Translations under genes and position numbers: made by a program | Part shown: piece after piece, positions 1-7,418 of the stretch | How the letters are laid out: every line of letters starts with the position of its first letter | How positions within the stretch are numbered: position 1 is the first letter of the stretch | Origin: Oscillospiraceae bacterium | GTDB lineage: Bacteria > Bacillota > Clostridia > Oscillospirales > Oscillospiraceae | Assembly (NCBI GenBank): GCA_017522015.1 | Contig: JAFXAW010000017.1 | Location: 1 to 64,000 of the forward strand | Length of the DNA stretch: 64,000 bases | Direction: 5' to 3' | The notes under the pieces: model-generated | Seen by the model: only the letters and a program-made list of their open reading frames with translations | Databases searched by the model: none | What the model was told of the DNA's origin: nothing

Positions 1-1
1 C

Positions 2-304
2 GAGGGCTATCCCGAGATCGGTCTCTACTGGGAGAAGGCCGCTTACGAAGAGGCGGAGCACGCAGCGAAGTTTGCTGAGCTTCTCGGCAGCGAGCTGGAG
101 CCCAACATGACCGACTGCACCAAGAAGAACCTCGCCTGGCGTGTGGACTGCGAGTACGGCGCGACCGCCGGCAAGACCGAGCTGGCCACCGTCGCCAAGA
201 AGAACGGTCTGGATGCTATCCACGACACCGTCCATGAGATGGCCCGCGATGAGGCCCGTCACGGCAAGGCGCTGGAAGGCCTGCTGGAACGTTACTTCAA
301 GTAA
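2..304 (+). CDS. Rubrerythrin / NADH peroxidase-type protein, 3' end only
   Basis: The window opens inside this gene in frame 2; the visible 100 residues end at TAA 302-304. They contain the second half of a ferritin-like diiron four-helix domain: an early E-x-x-H pair (EEAEHAAKF) and a late one ([17 protein letters not shown]), the spacing expected for the carboxylate and histidine iron ligands of rubrerythrins. Family role: removal of hydrogen peroxide in strict anaerobes, using rubredoxin or NADH as donor. A rubredoxin gene lies 2.3 kb downstream. The N-terminal half is outside the window, so the presence of a rubredoxin-like domain cannot be judged. A second copy of the last ~20 codons sits at 1261-1323. 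Confidence 0.85.
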   Translation, partial: EGYPEIGLYWEKAAYEEAEHAAKFAELLGSELEPNMTDCTKKNLAWRVDCEYGATAGKTELATVAKKNGLDAIHDTVHEMARDEARHGKALEGLLERYFK

Positions 305-313
305 TATAGAAAA

Positions 314-338
314 ATGGGAGCGGTTTTTCTGCTCCCAT
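314..338. terminator. Bidirectional intrinsic terminator
   Basis: An 8-bp perfect stem (ATGGGAGC 314-321 with GCTCCCAT 331-338) and a 9-nt loop lie between the convergent rubrerythrin and membrane-protein genes. The T-run (TTTTTCTATAT) follows the stem on the minus strand, so it mainly serves the minus-strand gene. Confidence 0.75.
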
Positions 339-343
339 CATTA

Positions 344-859
344 TTACTTGGCTTTTTTCAAGAAAGCGCGAACGCCAAGAACGATTGTGATTATAATTGC
401 AACAGCCATAATCACATACCAAAGTTTTGCGTTGTTCGAAAAGCGATTGGCCGTTTGGGGAAGATCGTCAAACCATCGGCTATCCATTACATCCCCAGAA
501 TACCAACCAGGGGCAGAATTTGTGCGGAGATAGTAATCGCGCAAAATGTTTGATCTGACGCCAAAACCGGTCGCCAGCGAAAAGAACAGTCCGGACAGAG
601 TATATGCGCCAGCAAATATATAGTGCTTTCCGGCAAGGGCATTATTGTCTGCAGCATACTTGCAGGTCAGCAAAAGAAATACTGCGGAAACGATCACAAA
701 CAGCATAATAACAAGCACATGTGTTCCGATTCCTGCCGTAACAGCGCCTTCACTTGGATCATAAATTGTAGTTGTATTAAGCTCACATACGTACGCGAGG
801 ATAATACCGACCAGCATAATGGTTGCTGCAACAACAGCAAATATTCCCTGTTTTTTCAT
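344..859 (-). CDS. Hypothetical four-helix membrane protein
   Basis: This 171-residue protein is of no family I recognise. Hydrophobic segments at about residues 7-27, 46-66, 82-100 and 148-168 suggest four membrane helices, with a polar, aromatic loop between the last two and a basic C-terminus (FLKKAK). I chose the ATG at 857-859 because GGGAGAG sits six bases upstream; an in-frame TTG at 874 would overlap that site. The gene is divergent from an XRE-type regulator across 120 bp holding repeated AGTATT/AATACT half sites, so the regulator probably controls it. Base composition is AT-richer than the flanking genes, and the pair is bracketed by two rubrerythrin tails, which points to acquired DNA. 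Confidence 0.6.
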   Translation of the reverse strand: MKKQGIFAVVAATIMLVGIILAYVCELNTTTIYDPSEGAVTAGIGTHVLVIMLFVIVSAVFLLLTCKYAADNNALAGKHYIFAGAYTLSGLFFSLATGFGVRSNILRDYYLRTNSAPGWYSGDVMDSRWFDDLPQTANRFSNNAKLWYVIMAVAIIITIVLGVRAFLKKAK

Positions 860-910
860 GCATTTCTCTCCCAATTCATTATTCGAACGCCAAAGTCCAA
901 TATCAAAATA

Positions 911-955
911 CCATAGTATTTCTAAATCGTCAAGAGAATACTGACAATAGTATTG
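911..955. promoter_or_regulatory. Candidate operator half sites between divergent genes
   Basis: AGTATT occurs at 915-920 and 949-954, and its complement AATACT at 937-942. The last two form an inverted repeat with a 6-bp centre. They lie in the intergenic region upstream of the XRE regulator, where an autoregulatory operator would be expected. Confidence 0.4.
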
Positions 956-982
956 TAAAGTTTGACGTTTTAGGAGGCCACT

Positions 983-1261
983 ATGTTAGGAGAAAGAATA
1001 TGCTCTATGAGAACCTCTTTAGGCTGGAGTCAGGTAGAGTTGGCAAAACGCTTGGGCGTAGCAAAGCAAACCGTATCGAATTGGGAAAATGATAATATCC
1101 AACCATCCATTGAGATGCTGATTCGCATATCAATGCTCCTTGGGGTGTCCACGGATTATTTGTTAGGCCTTGATGCGGCTCCCAGAATAAGCGTTGAAGG
1201 CCTATCTCCAAATTTTGTAGCGCATTTGCTTTTGCTTATTGAGGATTATAAGGCGAAATAG
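983..1261 (+). CDS. XRE-family helix-turn-helix transcriptional regulator
   Basis: This 92-residue protein consists mainly of one HTH_3 domain (about residues 4-62). The turn-helix region includes WSQVELAKRLGVAKQTVSNWE, and it is followed by the common YLLGLD ending of the domain. The short C-terminal tail (about 25 residues) has no recognised sensor or protease domain. The start is well supported by AGGAGG at 972-977, five bases before the ATG. It is divergent from the membrane protein at 344-859, with candidate operator repeats between them, so local autoregulation is likely. The stop codon TAG overlaps the first base of a rubrerythrin-tail remnant. Confidence 0.85.
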   Translation: MLGERICSMRTSLGWSQVELAKRLGVAKQTVSNWENDNIQPSIEMLIRISMLLGVSTDYLLGLDAAPRISVEGLSPNFVAHLLLLIEDYKAK

Positions 1262-1323
1262 ACGAGGCCCGCCATGGCAAGGCGCTGCAGGGCCTGCCGG
1301 AAAGACATTTCGGCAACAGGTAA
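1261..1323 (+). pseudogene. Remnant of a second rubrerythrin gene (last ~20 codons)
   Basis: Translated from 1261, this reads [20 protein letters not shown] then TAA. It aligns with the intact tail at 249-304 ([18 protein letters not shown]) with mostly silent or conservative differences. There is no start or upstream part of the gene: the sequence begins directly in the stop codon of the XRE gene. It is therefore a fragment left by insertion or deletion next to a rubrerythrin gene, or the duplicated target end of an integration event. Confidence 0.7.
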
Positions 1324-1343
1324 TCCATAAAAACATATAAAAA

Positions 1344-1372
1344 AGCGGAGGGCAAAACCTCCGCTCTCTTTA
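1344..1372 (+). terminator. Intrinsic terminator
   Basis: The stem AGCGGAGG (1344-1351) pairs with CCTCCGCT (1358-1365) around a 6-nt loop, and CTCTTTATA follows. It ends transcription from the XRE gene and remnant before the gpsA promoter. Confidence 0.7.
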
Positions 1373-1403
1373 TAACGATTTTGTAAATTCCGGGATACCC
1401 TGA

Positions 1404-1431
1404 TTGAAAAACGGAATTTATTTGGTATACT
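1404..1431 (+). promoter_or_regulatory. Predicted sigma-A promoter for gpsA
   Basis: TTGAAA (1404-1409), 16 bp, TATACT (1426-1431). It lies 80 bp upstream of the chosen gpsA start and after a terminator. Confidence 0.6.
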
Positions 1432-1510
1432 GAATTTGCGGCGGCGGGAAAAAAGTCCCCTTCGCAGGAGAACGACGCGCAAAACATGCACAGGGAAAGA
1501 TGAAAAACAA

Positions 1511-2545
1511 ATGGCAAACAAAATGAAAATCGGCATTCTGGGCGCAGGCACCTGGGGCATTGCACTTGCAAGAATGCTTTGTAATGCAGGACACGATGTA
1601 ACGGTTTGGTCGGCAATCGAGGCGGAGGTCGATTCTCTCTCCTCCACACGAAGGCATCCGAACCTCCCGGGCGTCGAGCTGCCCGATCAGTTGCGCTATA
1701 CGAAGGATATATCCGACGCGTGCACGGGAATGGATATTTTGGTATTCGCGACTCCGTCGGTGTATATCAGATCCACCGCCGAAAAAGCAGCGCCTTATAT
1801 TGCCGACGGCCAGATCATCGTGGACGTTGCCAAGGGAATTGAAGCAGAAACGCTATACACCATGACGGAAATCATTGCGGATGAGATTCAAAATCCGACT
1901 GTCAGATTGGTGGCGCTTTCCGGCCCGACGCACGCAGAGGAAGTGGTAAAGGACCTTCCCACAGCCATTATATCGGCAAGCGACGATGTCGCCGCGGCGG
2001 AAACGGTGCAAAAGGTGTTTACCACAGGCCGTATGCGGGCATACACAAATGATGACATCCACGGCGTGGAGCTGTGCGGAGCGCTGAAGAATGTAATTGC
2101 ATTGGCATCCGGCATTGCCACCGGGCTTGGCTGCGGAGACAACGCAAAAGCCGCGCTGATCACAAGAGGAATTGCCGAAATTTGCAGACTGGGAATTGCC
2201 ATGGGCTGCAAGGAACAGACATTTGTCGGTTTGGCAGGCATCGGCGATCTGATCGTGACCGCCACCAGTATGCACAGCCGAAACAATCGCTGCGGAATGC
2301 TGATCGGCCAGGGCGTTCCGGTTGAGGATGCCATCAGGCAGGTGGGAATGGTTGTTGAAGGGCTTAACGCTTTGCCCGCAGCCATGCGCCTTGCCGGGAA
2401 ATATAACGTAGAAATGCCCATAGTAGAGACCGTTGACGCGGTTGTGTCCGGGCGGGTTGATGTTTCCACGGCGATTGAAATGCTGATGGTCAGGGAGCTG
2501 AAATCCGAAATTCGCGGCACAGCTTTTCATAATATGTATGATTGA
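1511..2545 (+). CDS. gpsA: NAD(P)+-dependent glycerol-3-phosphate dehydrogenase
   Basis: A 344-residue protein that reduces dihydroxyacetone phosphate to sn-glycerol 3-phosphate for phospholipid synthesis in the cytosol. An N-terminal Rossmann motif GAGTWG follows the first strand. [11 protein letters not shown] and [12 protein letters not shown] (with the catalytic lysine) are family signatures, and [20 protein letters not shown] is the C-terminal substrate-binding signature. Length is normal for GpsA. I chose the ATG at 1511; a second ATG at 1523 is equally close to the first strand, and neither has a strong Shine-Dalgarno site. An upstream in-frame start at 1436 would add a low-complexity basic stretch and overlap the promoter region, so I rejected it. 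The gene stands alone; rubredoxin follows 30 bp later. Confidence 0.95.
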   Translation: MANKMKIGILGAGTWGIALARMLCNAGHDVTVWSAIEAEVDSLSSTRRHPNLPGVELPDQLRYTKDISDACTGMDILVFATPSVYIRSTAEKAAPYIADGQIIVDVAKGIEAETLYTMTEIIADEIQNPTVRLVALSGPTHAEEVVKDLPTAIISASDDVAAAETVQKVFTTGRMRAYTNDDIHGVELCGALKNVIALASGIATGLGCGDNAKAALITRGIAEICRLGIAMGCKEQTFVGLAGIGDLIVTATSMHSRNNRCGMLIGQGVPVEDAIRQVGMVVEGLNALPAAMRLAGKYNVEMPIVETVDAVVSGRVDVSTAIEMLMVRELKSEIRGTAFHNMYD

Positions 2546-2574
2546 TCGTGACAACTTTTGAAAGGAGGAGCACT

Positions 2575-2730
2575 ATGGACAAGTATATTTGCCCCTGCGG
2601 CTACGAGTATGATCCCGCCGTCGGTGATCCCGACAACGGCATCGCCCCCGGCACGGCCTGGGAGAACGTTCCCGAGGATTGGGTTTGCCCCGTCTGCGGT
2701 CTGGGCAAGGACGCCTTTGAGAAGGCATAA
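2575..2730 (+). CDS. Rubredoxin
   Basis: This 51-residue cytosolic electron carrier has one Fe(Cys)4 site. The ligand pairs are CPCGY near residue 6 (spacing C-x-C, one residue shorter than the usual C-x-x-C-G) and CPVCG near residue 39. The rest is standard rubredoxin: [18 protein letters not shown] and WVCPVCG. AAAGGAGG at 2561-2568 fixes the start at 2575. Its likely partner is the rubrerythrin upstream, supplying electrons for peroxide reduction. The shortened first metal loop (CPCG, with cysteine at both first and third position) is a visible peculiarity and resembles some rubredoxin-like domains rather than the classical form. Confidence 0.9.
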   Translation: MDKYICPCGYEYDPAVGDPDNGIAPGTAWENVPEDWVCPVCGLGKDAFEKA

Positions 2731-2794
2731 GCAAATCTTTTCTGCCGAACAGACTATTCACGCAAAAACGGATACGAAAGGGGGAAACTATACG

Positions 2795-3019
2795 ATGGAT
2801 ATCAAAGCCAAAATCAATGAAATCGTTGACAAAGTAAAAAGCGACAAGAACTTTGCCGAAAAGTTCGCGAAAGACCCCACCGCCGCGGTGGAAGAGCTCC
2901 TGGGCGTGAAGCTTCCTAAGGATGAAATTGAATCCGTGGTCAGTGCAGTCAAGGCCAAGGTCAATCTGGACGACATCGGCGGTAAGCTGGGCGCACTTGG
3001 CGGTCTGCTGAAAAAATAA
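2795..3019 (+). CDS. Small NHLP/Nif11-leader-like protein
   Basis: The 74-residue sequence is rich in lysine and acidic residues. The central part (FAEKFAKDPTAAVEELLGV, then KLPKDEIESVVSAVKAK) resembles the helical leader pattern of nitrile-hydratase-like and Nif11 leader peptides (x-D-P-x-x-A-x-E-E-L-G-V-x-L-P). The C-terminus is glycine-rich and amphipathic (GGKLGALGGLLKK). No precursor-processing enzyme, peptidase-transporter or cyclase is nearby, although a MATE exporter follows. AAAGGGGG at 2777-2784 supports the start, and a strong terminator follows. It may be a stand-alone two-helix protein rather than a peptide precursor; I cannot assign a function. Confidence 0.7.
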   Translation: MDIKAKINEIVDKVKSDKNFAEKFAKDPTAAVEELLGVKLPKDEIESVVSAVKAKVNLDDIGGKLGALGGLLKK

Positions 3020-3033
3020 GCTTATTCTTTTGC

Positions 3034-3063
3034 GCGGGAACCCGAATCGGGTTCCCGCTTTTT
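3034..3063 (+). terminator. Strong intrinsic terminator
   Basis: An 11-bp perfect GC-rich stem (3034-3044 with 3048-3058) and a 3-nt loop are followed by TTTTT. Confidence 0.9.
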
Positions 3064-3172
3064 AATTTCTGCCGGTTTTTTGTTTCAAACGCGGCACGAA
3101 ACCGTACGGACTTCGTCCGCACCATTCCCCAAGCGCCGGTTTCCTTCCATATTTTTTATTCCATTAGTATGC

Positions 3173-3201
3173 TTGTGTTCTCGATTTTCCTGTGTTATAC
3201 T
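3173..3201 (+). promoter_or_regulatory. Predicted promoter for the MATE gene
   Basis: TTGTGT (3173-3178), 17 bp, TATACT (3196-3201), about 40 bp before the start codon. Confidence 0.55.
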
Positions 3202-3239
3202 GGATTTTAATATTATGATTTTGGAAAGGAACCTTGCGT

Positions 3240-4646
3240 ATGGAAGATGCGAAAACCTTAGCTCGGGCACGAAGGCAACAAATGATGCTGGAAGACCCCA
3301 TGATCCGTGTTATTCCGGCAATCGCCATCCCCATGATCATCTCGGCCGTTATTGACTCCATCTATAACCTTGCAGACACTTTTTTTGTCAGCGGTCTCGG
3401 TGAAGCGGCAACCGCCGCAGTTGCAATTAACGACTCGCTGATGAACGTCCTGCGCGCGATCGCAATGGGCTTTGCAATGGGCGCTGCAAGCTACATATCC
3501 CGTTTGATGGGTGCGAAGAAGGACAAACAAGCCTGCAACGTCGCGACCACCACACTGGCGCTCGGCTCCGCCTTCTCTTTAATTGTCGGCCTGATTTGCT
3601 TTGCATTCCGCGGCTGGCTCGTCGATCTGCTCGGCAGCACGGCCGAGGCGCATCAGCATTCCGTTGACTACGCAACATGGATTCTGCTCGCCGCGCCCTT
3701 CACAACGGCGAACGTCATCATGAACCAGCTTTTGCGCAGTGAGGGCAGCACGAAAATTGCCATGGTCGGCATGTGCTCCGGCTGCATTCTCAACTGCCTG
3801 CTCGACCCCCTGTTTATCAATGTGTTCCAGTGGGGCGTCGGCGGTGCTGCTGCGGCAACGGCGCTTTCCAAGGTGTTCAGCTGCAGTGTTTTGGCCATTC
3901 CATACATCCGCAAAACCGCCATGCTGGAGCTCAGCCCCAAGCATCTCTACATCGACAAAAAGAACATGCTCGAAGTTGCCCGCATGGGCATTCCCGTGTT
4001 CCTCCGTATGAGTCTGATGTCCTTCGGCGGCATCGTCTCCAACAACGTTGCCAAGGGCTTCGGCACCTCCATCCTCGCCGGCATCGCCGTTGCCAACAAG
4101 CTCTACCGCCTGATCGGCTCGGTTATCATGGGCTTTGCGCAGGGCTTCAACCCGGTCTGCGGCTTCTGCTGGGGCGCCCGGAAATATAAGCGCGCCAAGG
4201 AATCCTATACGACTACGCTGATGATTGGCTTTGTCGGTGCCTTTGTGCTGGGCCTTCTGATGTTCATCTTTGCGCGTCCGCTCATCAGCATCTTCAACTC
4301 CAGCGGCAACGAAGAGATGCTCTCCATCGGCGTTCTCAAGATCCGCATGCTTTGCATTGTCTTCATTCCGCACGTTTTCGTCATGGTCACCAGCAACCTT
4401 TTCCAGTCCCTCGGCCGTCCCATCGGCAACCTGGTGCTGAGCATGTCCCGTCAGCTGCTGTTGCTGATCCCGCTGCTGCTGACTCTGCCCCATTTCTTCG
4501 GTTCGACCGGCCTTGCCGCCTGCCAGGCTGTTTCCGACCTGCTCTCTGCCGTGTGCATCGCGCTTCCCCTTTGCATCTCCATCATCAAAAAAATCAACAG
4601 CCTCAAGGACGGGGATCCCCCTCCGTTCGGCAAGGCGGGTATCTGA
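3240..4646 (+). CDS. MATE-family multidrug/cation antiporter
   Basis: This 468-residue inner-membrane transporter has about twelve hydrophobic segments in two similar halves. Features typical of MATE/DinF proteins are the early segment AIPMIISAVIDSIYNLADTF, MNQLLRSEGSTKIAM in the first half and GFAQGFNPVCGFCWGARKYK at the start of the second half. These proteins export drugs or metabolites in exchange for Na+ or H+. I chose ATG 3240 with GAAAGGA nine bases upstream; an in-frame TTG six bases earlier is less likely. Its own promoter and terminator suggest a single-gene transcript. The substrate is unknown; export of the product of the small leader-like gene upstream is possible but unsupported. 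Confidence 0.9.
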   Translation: MEDAKTLARARRQQMMLEDPMIRVIPAIAIPMIISAVIDSIYNLADTFFVSGLGEAATAAVAINDSLMNVLRAIAMGFAMGAASYISRLMGAKKDKQACNVATTTLALGSAFSLIVGLICFAFRGWLVDLLGSTAEAHQHSVDYATWILLAAPFTTANVIMNQLLRSEGSTKIAMVGMCSGCILNCLLDPLFINVFQWGVGGAAAATALSKVFSCSVLAIPYIRKTAMLELSPKHLYIDKKNMLEVARMGIPVFLRMSLMSFGGIVSNNVAKGFGTSILAGIAVANKLYRLIGSVIMGFAQGFNPVCGFCWGARKYKRAKESYTTTLMIGFVGAFVLGLLMFIFARPLISIFNSSGNEEMLSIGVLKIRMLCIVFIPHVFVMVTSNLFQSLGRPIGNLVLSMSRQLLLLIPLLLTLPHFFGSTGLAACQAVSDLLSAVCIALPLCISIIKKINSLKDGDPPPFGKAGI

Positions 4647-4683
4647 GCGCTGCAAAAGCCGCAGCTTCACAAAACGATCTTCA

Positions 4684-4716
4684 AGAGGAGAGGTTTTTTC
4701 GGCCTCTCCTCTTTTT
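4684..4716 (+). terminator. Intrinsic terminator after the MATE gene
   Basis: Stem AGAGGAGAGG (4684-4693) with CCTCTCCTCT (4703-4712), then TTTTT. Confidence 0.85.
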
Positions 4717-4780
4717 GTTTTCCTTTTCCCCGCATTCCGGATGCTCCAAGCCCGAAAGCGGGGAAAGCGGGATTTTTTAC

Positions 4781-4809
4781 TTGTCACAGGCAGGTAAAGG
4801 TGGTAAAAT
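4781..4809 (+). promoter_or_regulatory. Predicted promoter of the amidohydrolase-ahcY-mgtE transcript
   Basis: TTGTCA (4781-4786), 17 bp, TAAAAT (4804-4809), 40 bp upstream of the ATG. Confidence 0.6.
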
Positions 4810-4848
4810 ATTTTATTCATAAAAGATTATGTCAGTTTGGAGAATACT

Positions 4849-6135
4849 ATGGACGATATTCTGATTCGCAATGCAACCGCCATCCTGCCCGGCGAAAGCG
4901 GTGCGGAGGGAAAAAGCTGCAGCATCGCGGTGAAGGACGGCTGCATCCGCGCCATTCTGCCCGCAGATGCTTCCCTGCCGGCGGCTGAGACAATCGACGC
5001 ACATGGCGGGCTGCTCACCCCGGGTCTGGTCAACGCGCACACCCATGCCTACATGACCGGAATGCGCTGCTGGGCGGACGACCTGAGCTTTGACGACTGG
5101 CTGTTTGGCCGCGTCATGCCCAAGGAGGACGCGCTTACCCCGCAGGATGCCTACTGGTTCTCTCTGCTGGCCTGTCTGGAAATGCTCTCGGGCGGCGTGA
5201 CCGCCTTTTTGGATATGCATATGTTCCCCGGCGCCGCACCCCGCGCCGTGCTGAAAAGCGGCATGCGCGCCGTCATCAGCCGTGGACTTTCCGGCGGCGG
5301 TGACGATGTCGCGGGCGGCGCGCGCCGTCTGCGGGAGGCAAAGGAAGAATTCGAGCAGTTTGGCGGCGAAGATCGGCTGCGCTTCATGCTCGCGCCGCAC
5401 GCGCCCTATACCTGCTCAGAGGATTATCTGCGCGATATCGCGCAGGAGGCGCAGAAGCTCGACCTTGGCATTCACACACATCTGAGCGAAACGCAAAATG
5501 AGGTCGAATCGACGCTGCAGCAGTACGGCTGCACACCCATCGCGCTCTTTGACCGCTGCGGCCTGCTCTCGGAGCGCACCGTCGCGGCGCACTGCGTGCA
5601 TCTGACGGAAGCGGACATGGAGCTGCTCGCCGCGCGCGGCGTGAGCGTCGCGGCCAATCCTGCGAGCAACCTGAAGCTTGCAAACGGCTTCTCCCCCGTG
5701 CCGGAGCTGCTGAAAAAGGGCGTCAACGTCTGCCTCGGCACGGACAGCGCCGCCTCCAATAACAGTTTGAGCATCTTGCGCGAGCTTTCGCTCGTGACGC
5801 TGATTCACAAGGGGCGCACAGGCGATCCCCGCTGCATCACCGCGCGGGAGGGCTTCCACATGGCCACCGCCGCGGGAAGCCGCGCGCTTGGTCTGCCCGG
5901 CGGGGAGATCGCCGTCGGCGCAGCGGCCGACCTTGCCCTGTTTGATACGAACATCCCCGGCCTTGTGCCGCTGGGCGATCCGGTTGCGGCGCTGTCCTAT
6001 GCCGGCAGCTCCCTGCGCGCACGCACCGTGCTCGTGGGCGGCGAGATCGTCTGGGCGGACGGCCGCAGCACGAAAGTGGATATGGAAGAAGTTTTCTTTG
6101 AGGCACGCGCTGCCTGTGCGCGCCTTGGAATGTGA
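4849..6135 (+). CDS. TrzA/MtaD-type amidohydrolase, probable SAH/MTA/adenosine deaminase
   Basis: A 428-residue metal-dependent hydrolase of the ATZ/TRZ branch. Metal-site motifs appear in order: NAHTHAY near residue 62, HTHLSE near 210, AAHCVHL near 247 and LGTDSAASN near 302. The C-terminal strand returns to the composite beta-sandwich (VLVGGEIVWADGR). Relatives deaminate 5'-methylthioadenosine, S-adenosylhomocysteine or 5'-deoxyadenosine. The start ATG has GGAG six bases upstream; a TTG twelve bases earlier is less likely. The next gene, 11 bp on, is S-adenosylhomocysteine hydrolase, which makes S-adenosylhomocysteine the most plausible substrate. The other possibility is guanine or chlorohydrolase-like activity, since this family is hard to assign by sequence. 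Confidence 0.85.
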   Translation: MDDILIRNATAILPGESGAEGKSCSIAVKDGCIRAILPADASLPAAETIDAHGGLLTPGLVNAHTHAYMTGMRCWADDLSFDDWLFGRVMPKEDALTPQDAYWFSLLACLEMLSGGVTAFLDMHMFPGAAPRAVLKSGMRAVISRGLSGGGDDVAGGARRLREAKEEFEQFGGEDRLRFMLAPHAPYTCSEDYLRDIAQEAQKLDLGIHTHLSETQNEVESTLQQYGCTPIALFDRCGLLSERTVAAHCVHLTEADMELLAARGVSVAANPASNLKLANGFSPVPELLKKGVNVCLGTDSAASNNSLSILRELSLVTLIHKGRTGDPRCITAREGFHMATAAGSRALGLPGGEIAVGAAADLALFDTNIPGLVPLGDPVAALSYAGSSLRARTVLVGGEIVWADGRSTKVDMEEVFFEARAACARLGM

Positions 6136-6146
6136 GGAGAAAGAAT

Positions 6147-7382
6147 ATGTCAGAAATTCGGGATATCACGCTCGCCCCCTCCGGCGAAAGAAAAATCGCC
6201 TGGGTGCGGCAGTACATGCCGCTGCTGCGCGGCATCGAGGAAGAGTTTTCCAAAACGAAGCCCTTTGCGGGACTGAAAATTGCGCTGAGCGTCCATATGG
6301 AGGCCAAAACCGCCTATCTCTGCCGCGTTCTGGCCGCCGGCGGTGCGGAGATGCACGTCACGGGCTGCAACCCGCTCTCCACGCAGGATGACGTTGCCGC
6401 GGCTGTCGCAGCCGGGGGCATCGACGTACACGCCTGGCACGGGGCAACGGAGGAGGAATACACCGAGCATCTCTGCGCGGTGCTGGCCTGTGGGCCGAAC
6501 ATCATCATTGATGACGGCGGCGACCTTGTAAATCTCATGCACACGAAGTATACGCACCTTATCCCGAATGTGATCGGCGGCTGCGAGGAAACCACAACCG
6601 GCATCCACCGCCTGCGTCAGATGGCAAATGCAGGCACGCTCCGTTTCCCCATGGTGCTGGTCAACGACGCGGACTGCAAGCATCTGTTTGACAACCGCTA
6701 CGGCACCGGCCAGAGCGTTTGGGACGGCATTATGCGCACGACCAACCTGATCGTAGCGGGCAAAACCGTCGTCGTGGCGGGCTACGGCTGGTGCGGCAAG
6801 GGCGTGGCCATGCGCGCAAAGGGCATGGGCGCGCGCGTTGTCGTCACAGAGATCAACCCCGTGCGCGCGATTGAGGCGGTTATGGACGGCTTTGCCGTCA
6901 TGCCCATGGCGGAGGCTGCCGAAATCGGCGATCTGTTCATCACCGTAACCGGCTGCCGGGACGTGATCCGCGCCGAACACATGGAAAAGATGCACGACGG
7001 CGCGATCCTCTGCAACGCCGGTCATTTCAACGTGGAAATCGATCTCCCCGCGCTGGAAGCCGCCGCGCAGGAGGAATATACCGCGCGCGAAAACATCCGC
7101 GGCTATGTGCTGCCCGACGGGCGGCGGCTCTTCGTGCTGGCGGAGGGACGGCTTGTGAATCTCGCCTCCGGTGACGGGCATCCCGCGGAGATCATGGACA
7201 TGAGCTTTGCCATTCAGGCGATGAGCGCGCTCTATCTCGTCGAGCATCGCGACTCGCTCGTGCCGGACGTCATCCCCGTCCCGGAGGAGACGGACAAGGC
7301 CGTCGCTGCGCGTAAGCTGCACGCGATGGGGCTGGAATTCGACGTGCTCAGCCCGGAGCAAAAAGCCTATCTGGGCATCTGA
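6147..7382 (+). CDS. ahcY: Adenosylhomocysteinase (or S-inosylhomocysteine hydrolase)
   Basis: This 411-residue cytosolic NAD-dependent enzyme cleaves S-adenosylhomocysteine to homocysteine and the nucleoside, relieving product inhibition of methyltransferases. Visible features are the substrate region GGCEETTTGIHRL, LFDNRYGTGQSVWDG and the NAD-binding motif GYGWCGKGVA. The sequence ends KAYLGI, as in the short archaeal/Thermotoga-type enzymes that lack the ~40-residue insert of eukaryotic forms. GAGGAGA at 6134-6140 fixes the start. It is immediately downstream of a deaminase-like amidohydrolase. In Methanocaldococcus a similar pair first deaminates SAH and then hydrolyses S-inosylhomocysteine, so the true substrate may be the inosine form. 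Confidence 0.9.
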   Translation: MSEIRDITLAPSGERKIAWVRQYMPLLRGIEEEFSKTKPFAGLKIALSVHMEAKTAYLCRVLAAGGAEMHVTGCNPLSTQDDVAAAVAAGGIDVHAWHGATEEEYTEHLCAVLACGPNIIIDDGGDLVNLMHTKYTHLIPNVIGGCEETTTGIHRLRQMANAGTLRFPMVLVNDADCKHLFDNRYGTGQSVWDGIMRTTNLIVAGKTVVVAGYGWCGKGVAMRAKGMGARVVVTEINPVRAIEAVMDGFAVMPMAEAAEIGDLFITVTGCRDVIRAEHMEKMHDGAILCNAGHFNVEIDLPALEAAAQEEYTARENIRGYVLPDGRRLFVLAEGRLVNLASGDGHPAEIMDMSFAIQAMSALYLVEHRDSLVPDVIPVPEETDKAVAARKLHAMGLEFDVLSPEQKAYLGI

Positions 7383-7418
7383 ACTTTCCCGTAAAATCTG
7401 TCACAAGGCGGTGAGGTC

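Noticed and set aside
4716..4848. SAH riboswitch before the amidohydrolase-ahcY pair
   Set aside because: The leader from the predicted promoter to the ATG is only about 30 nt, too short for an aptamer, and no conserved core is present.
7383..7418. M-box riboswitch controlling mgtE
   Set aside because: The gap to ahcY is only 36 bp; an M-box needs well over 100 nt.
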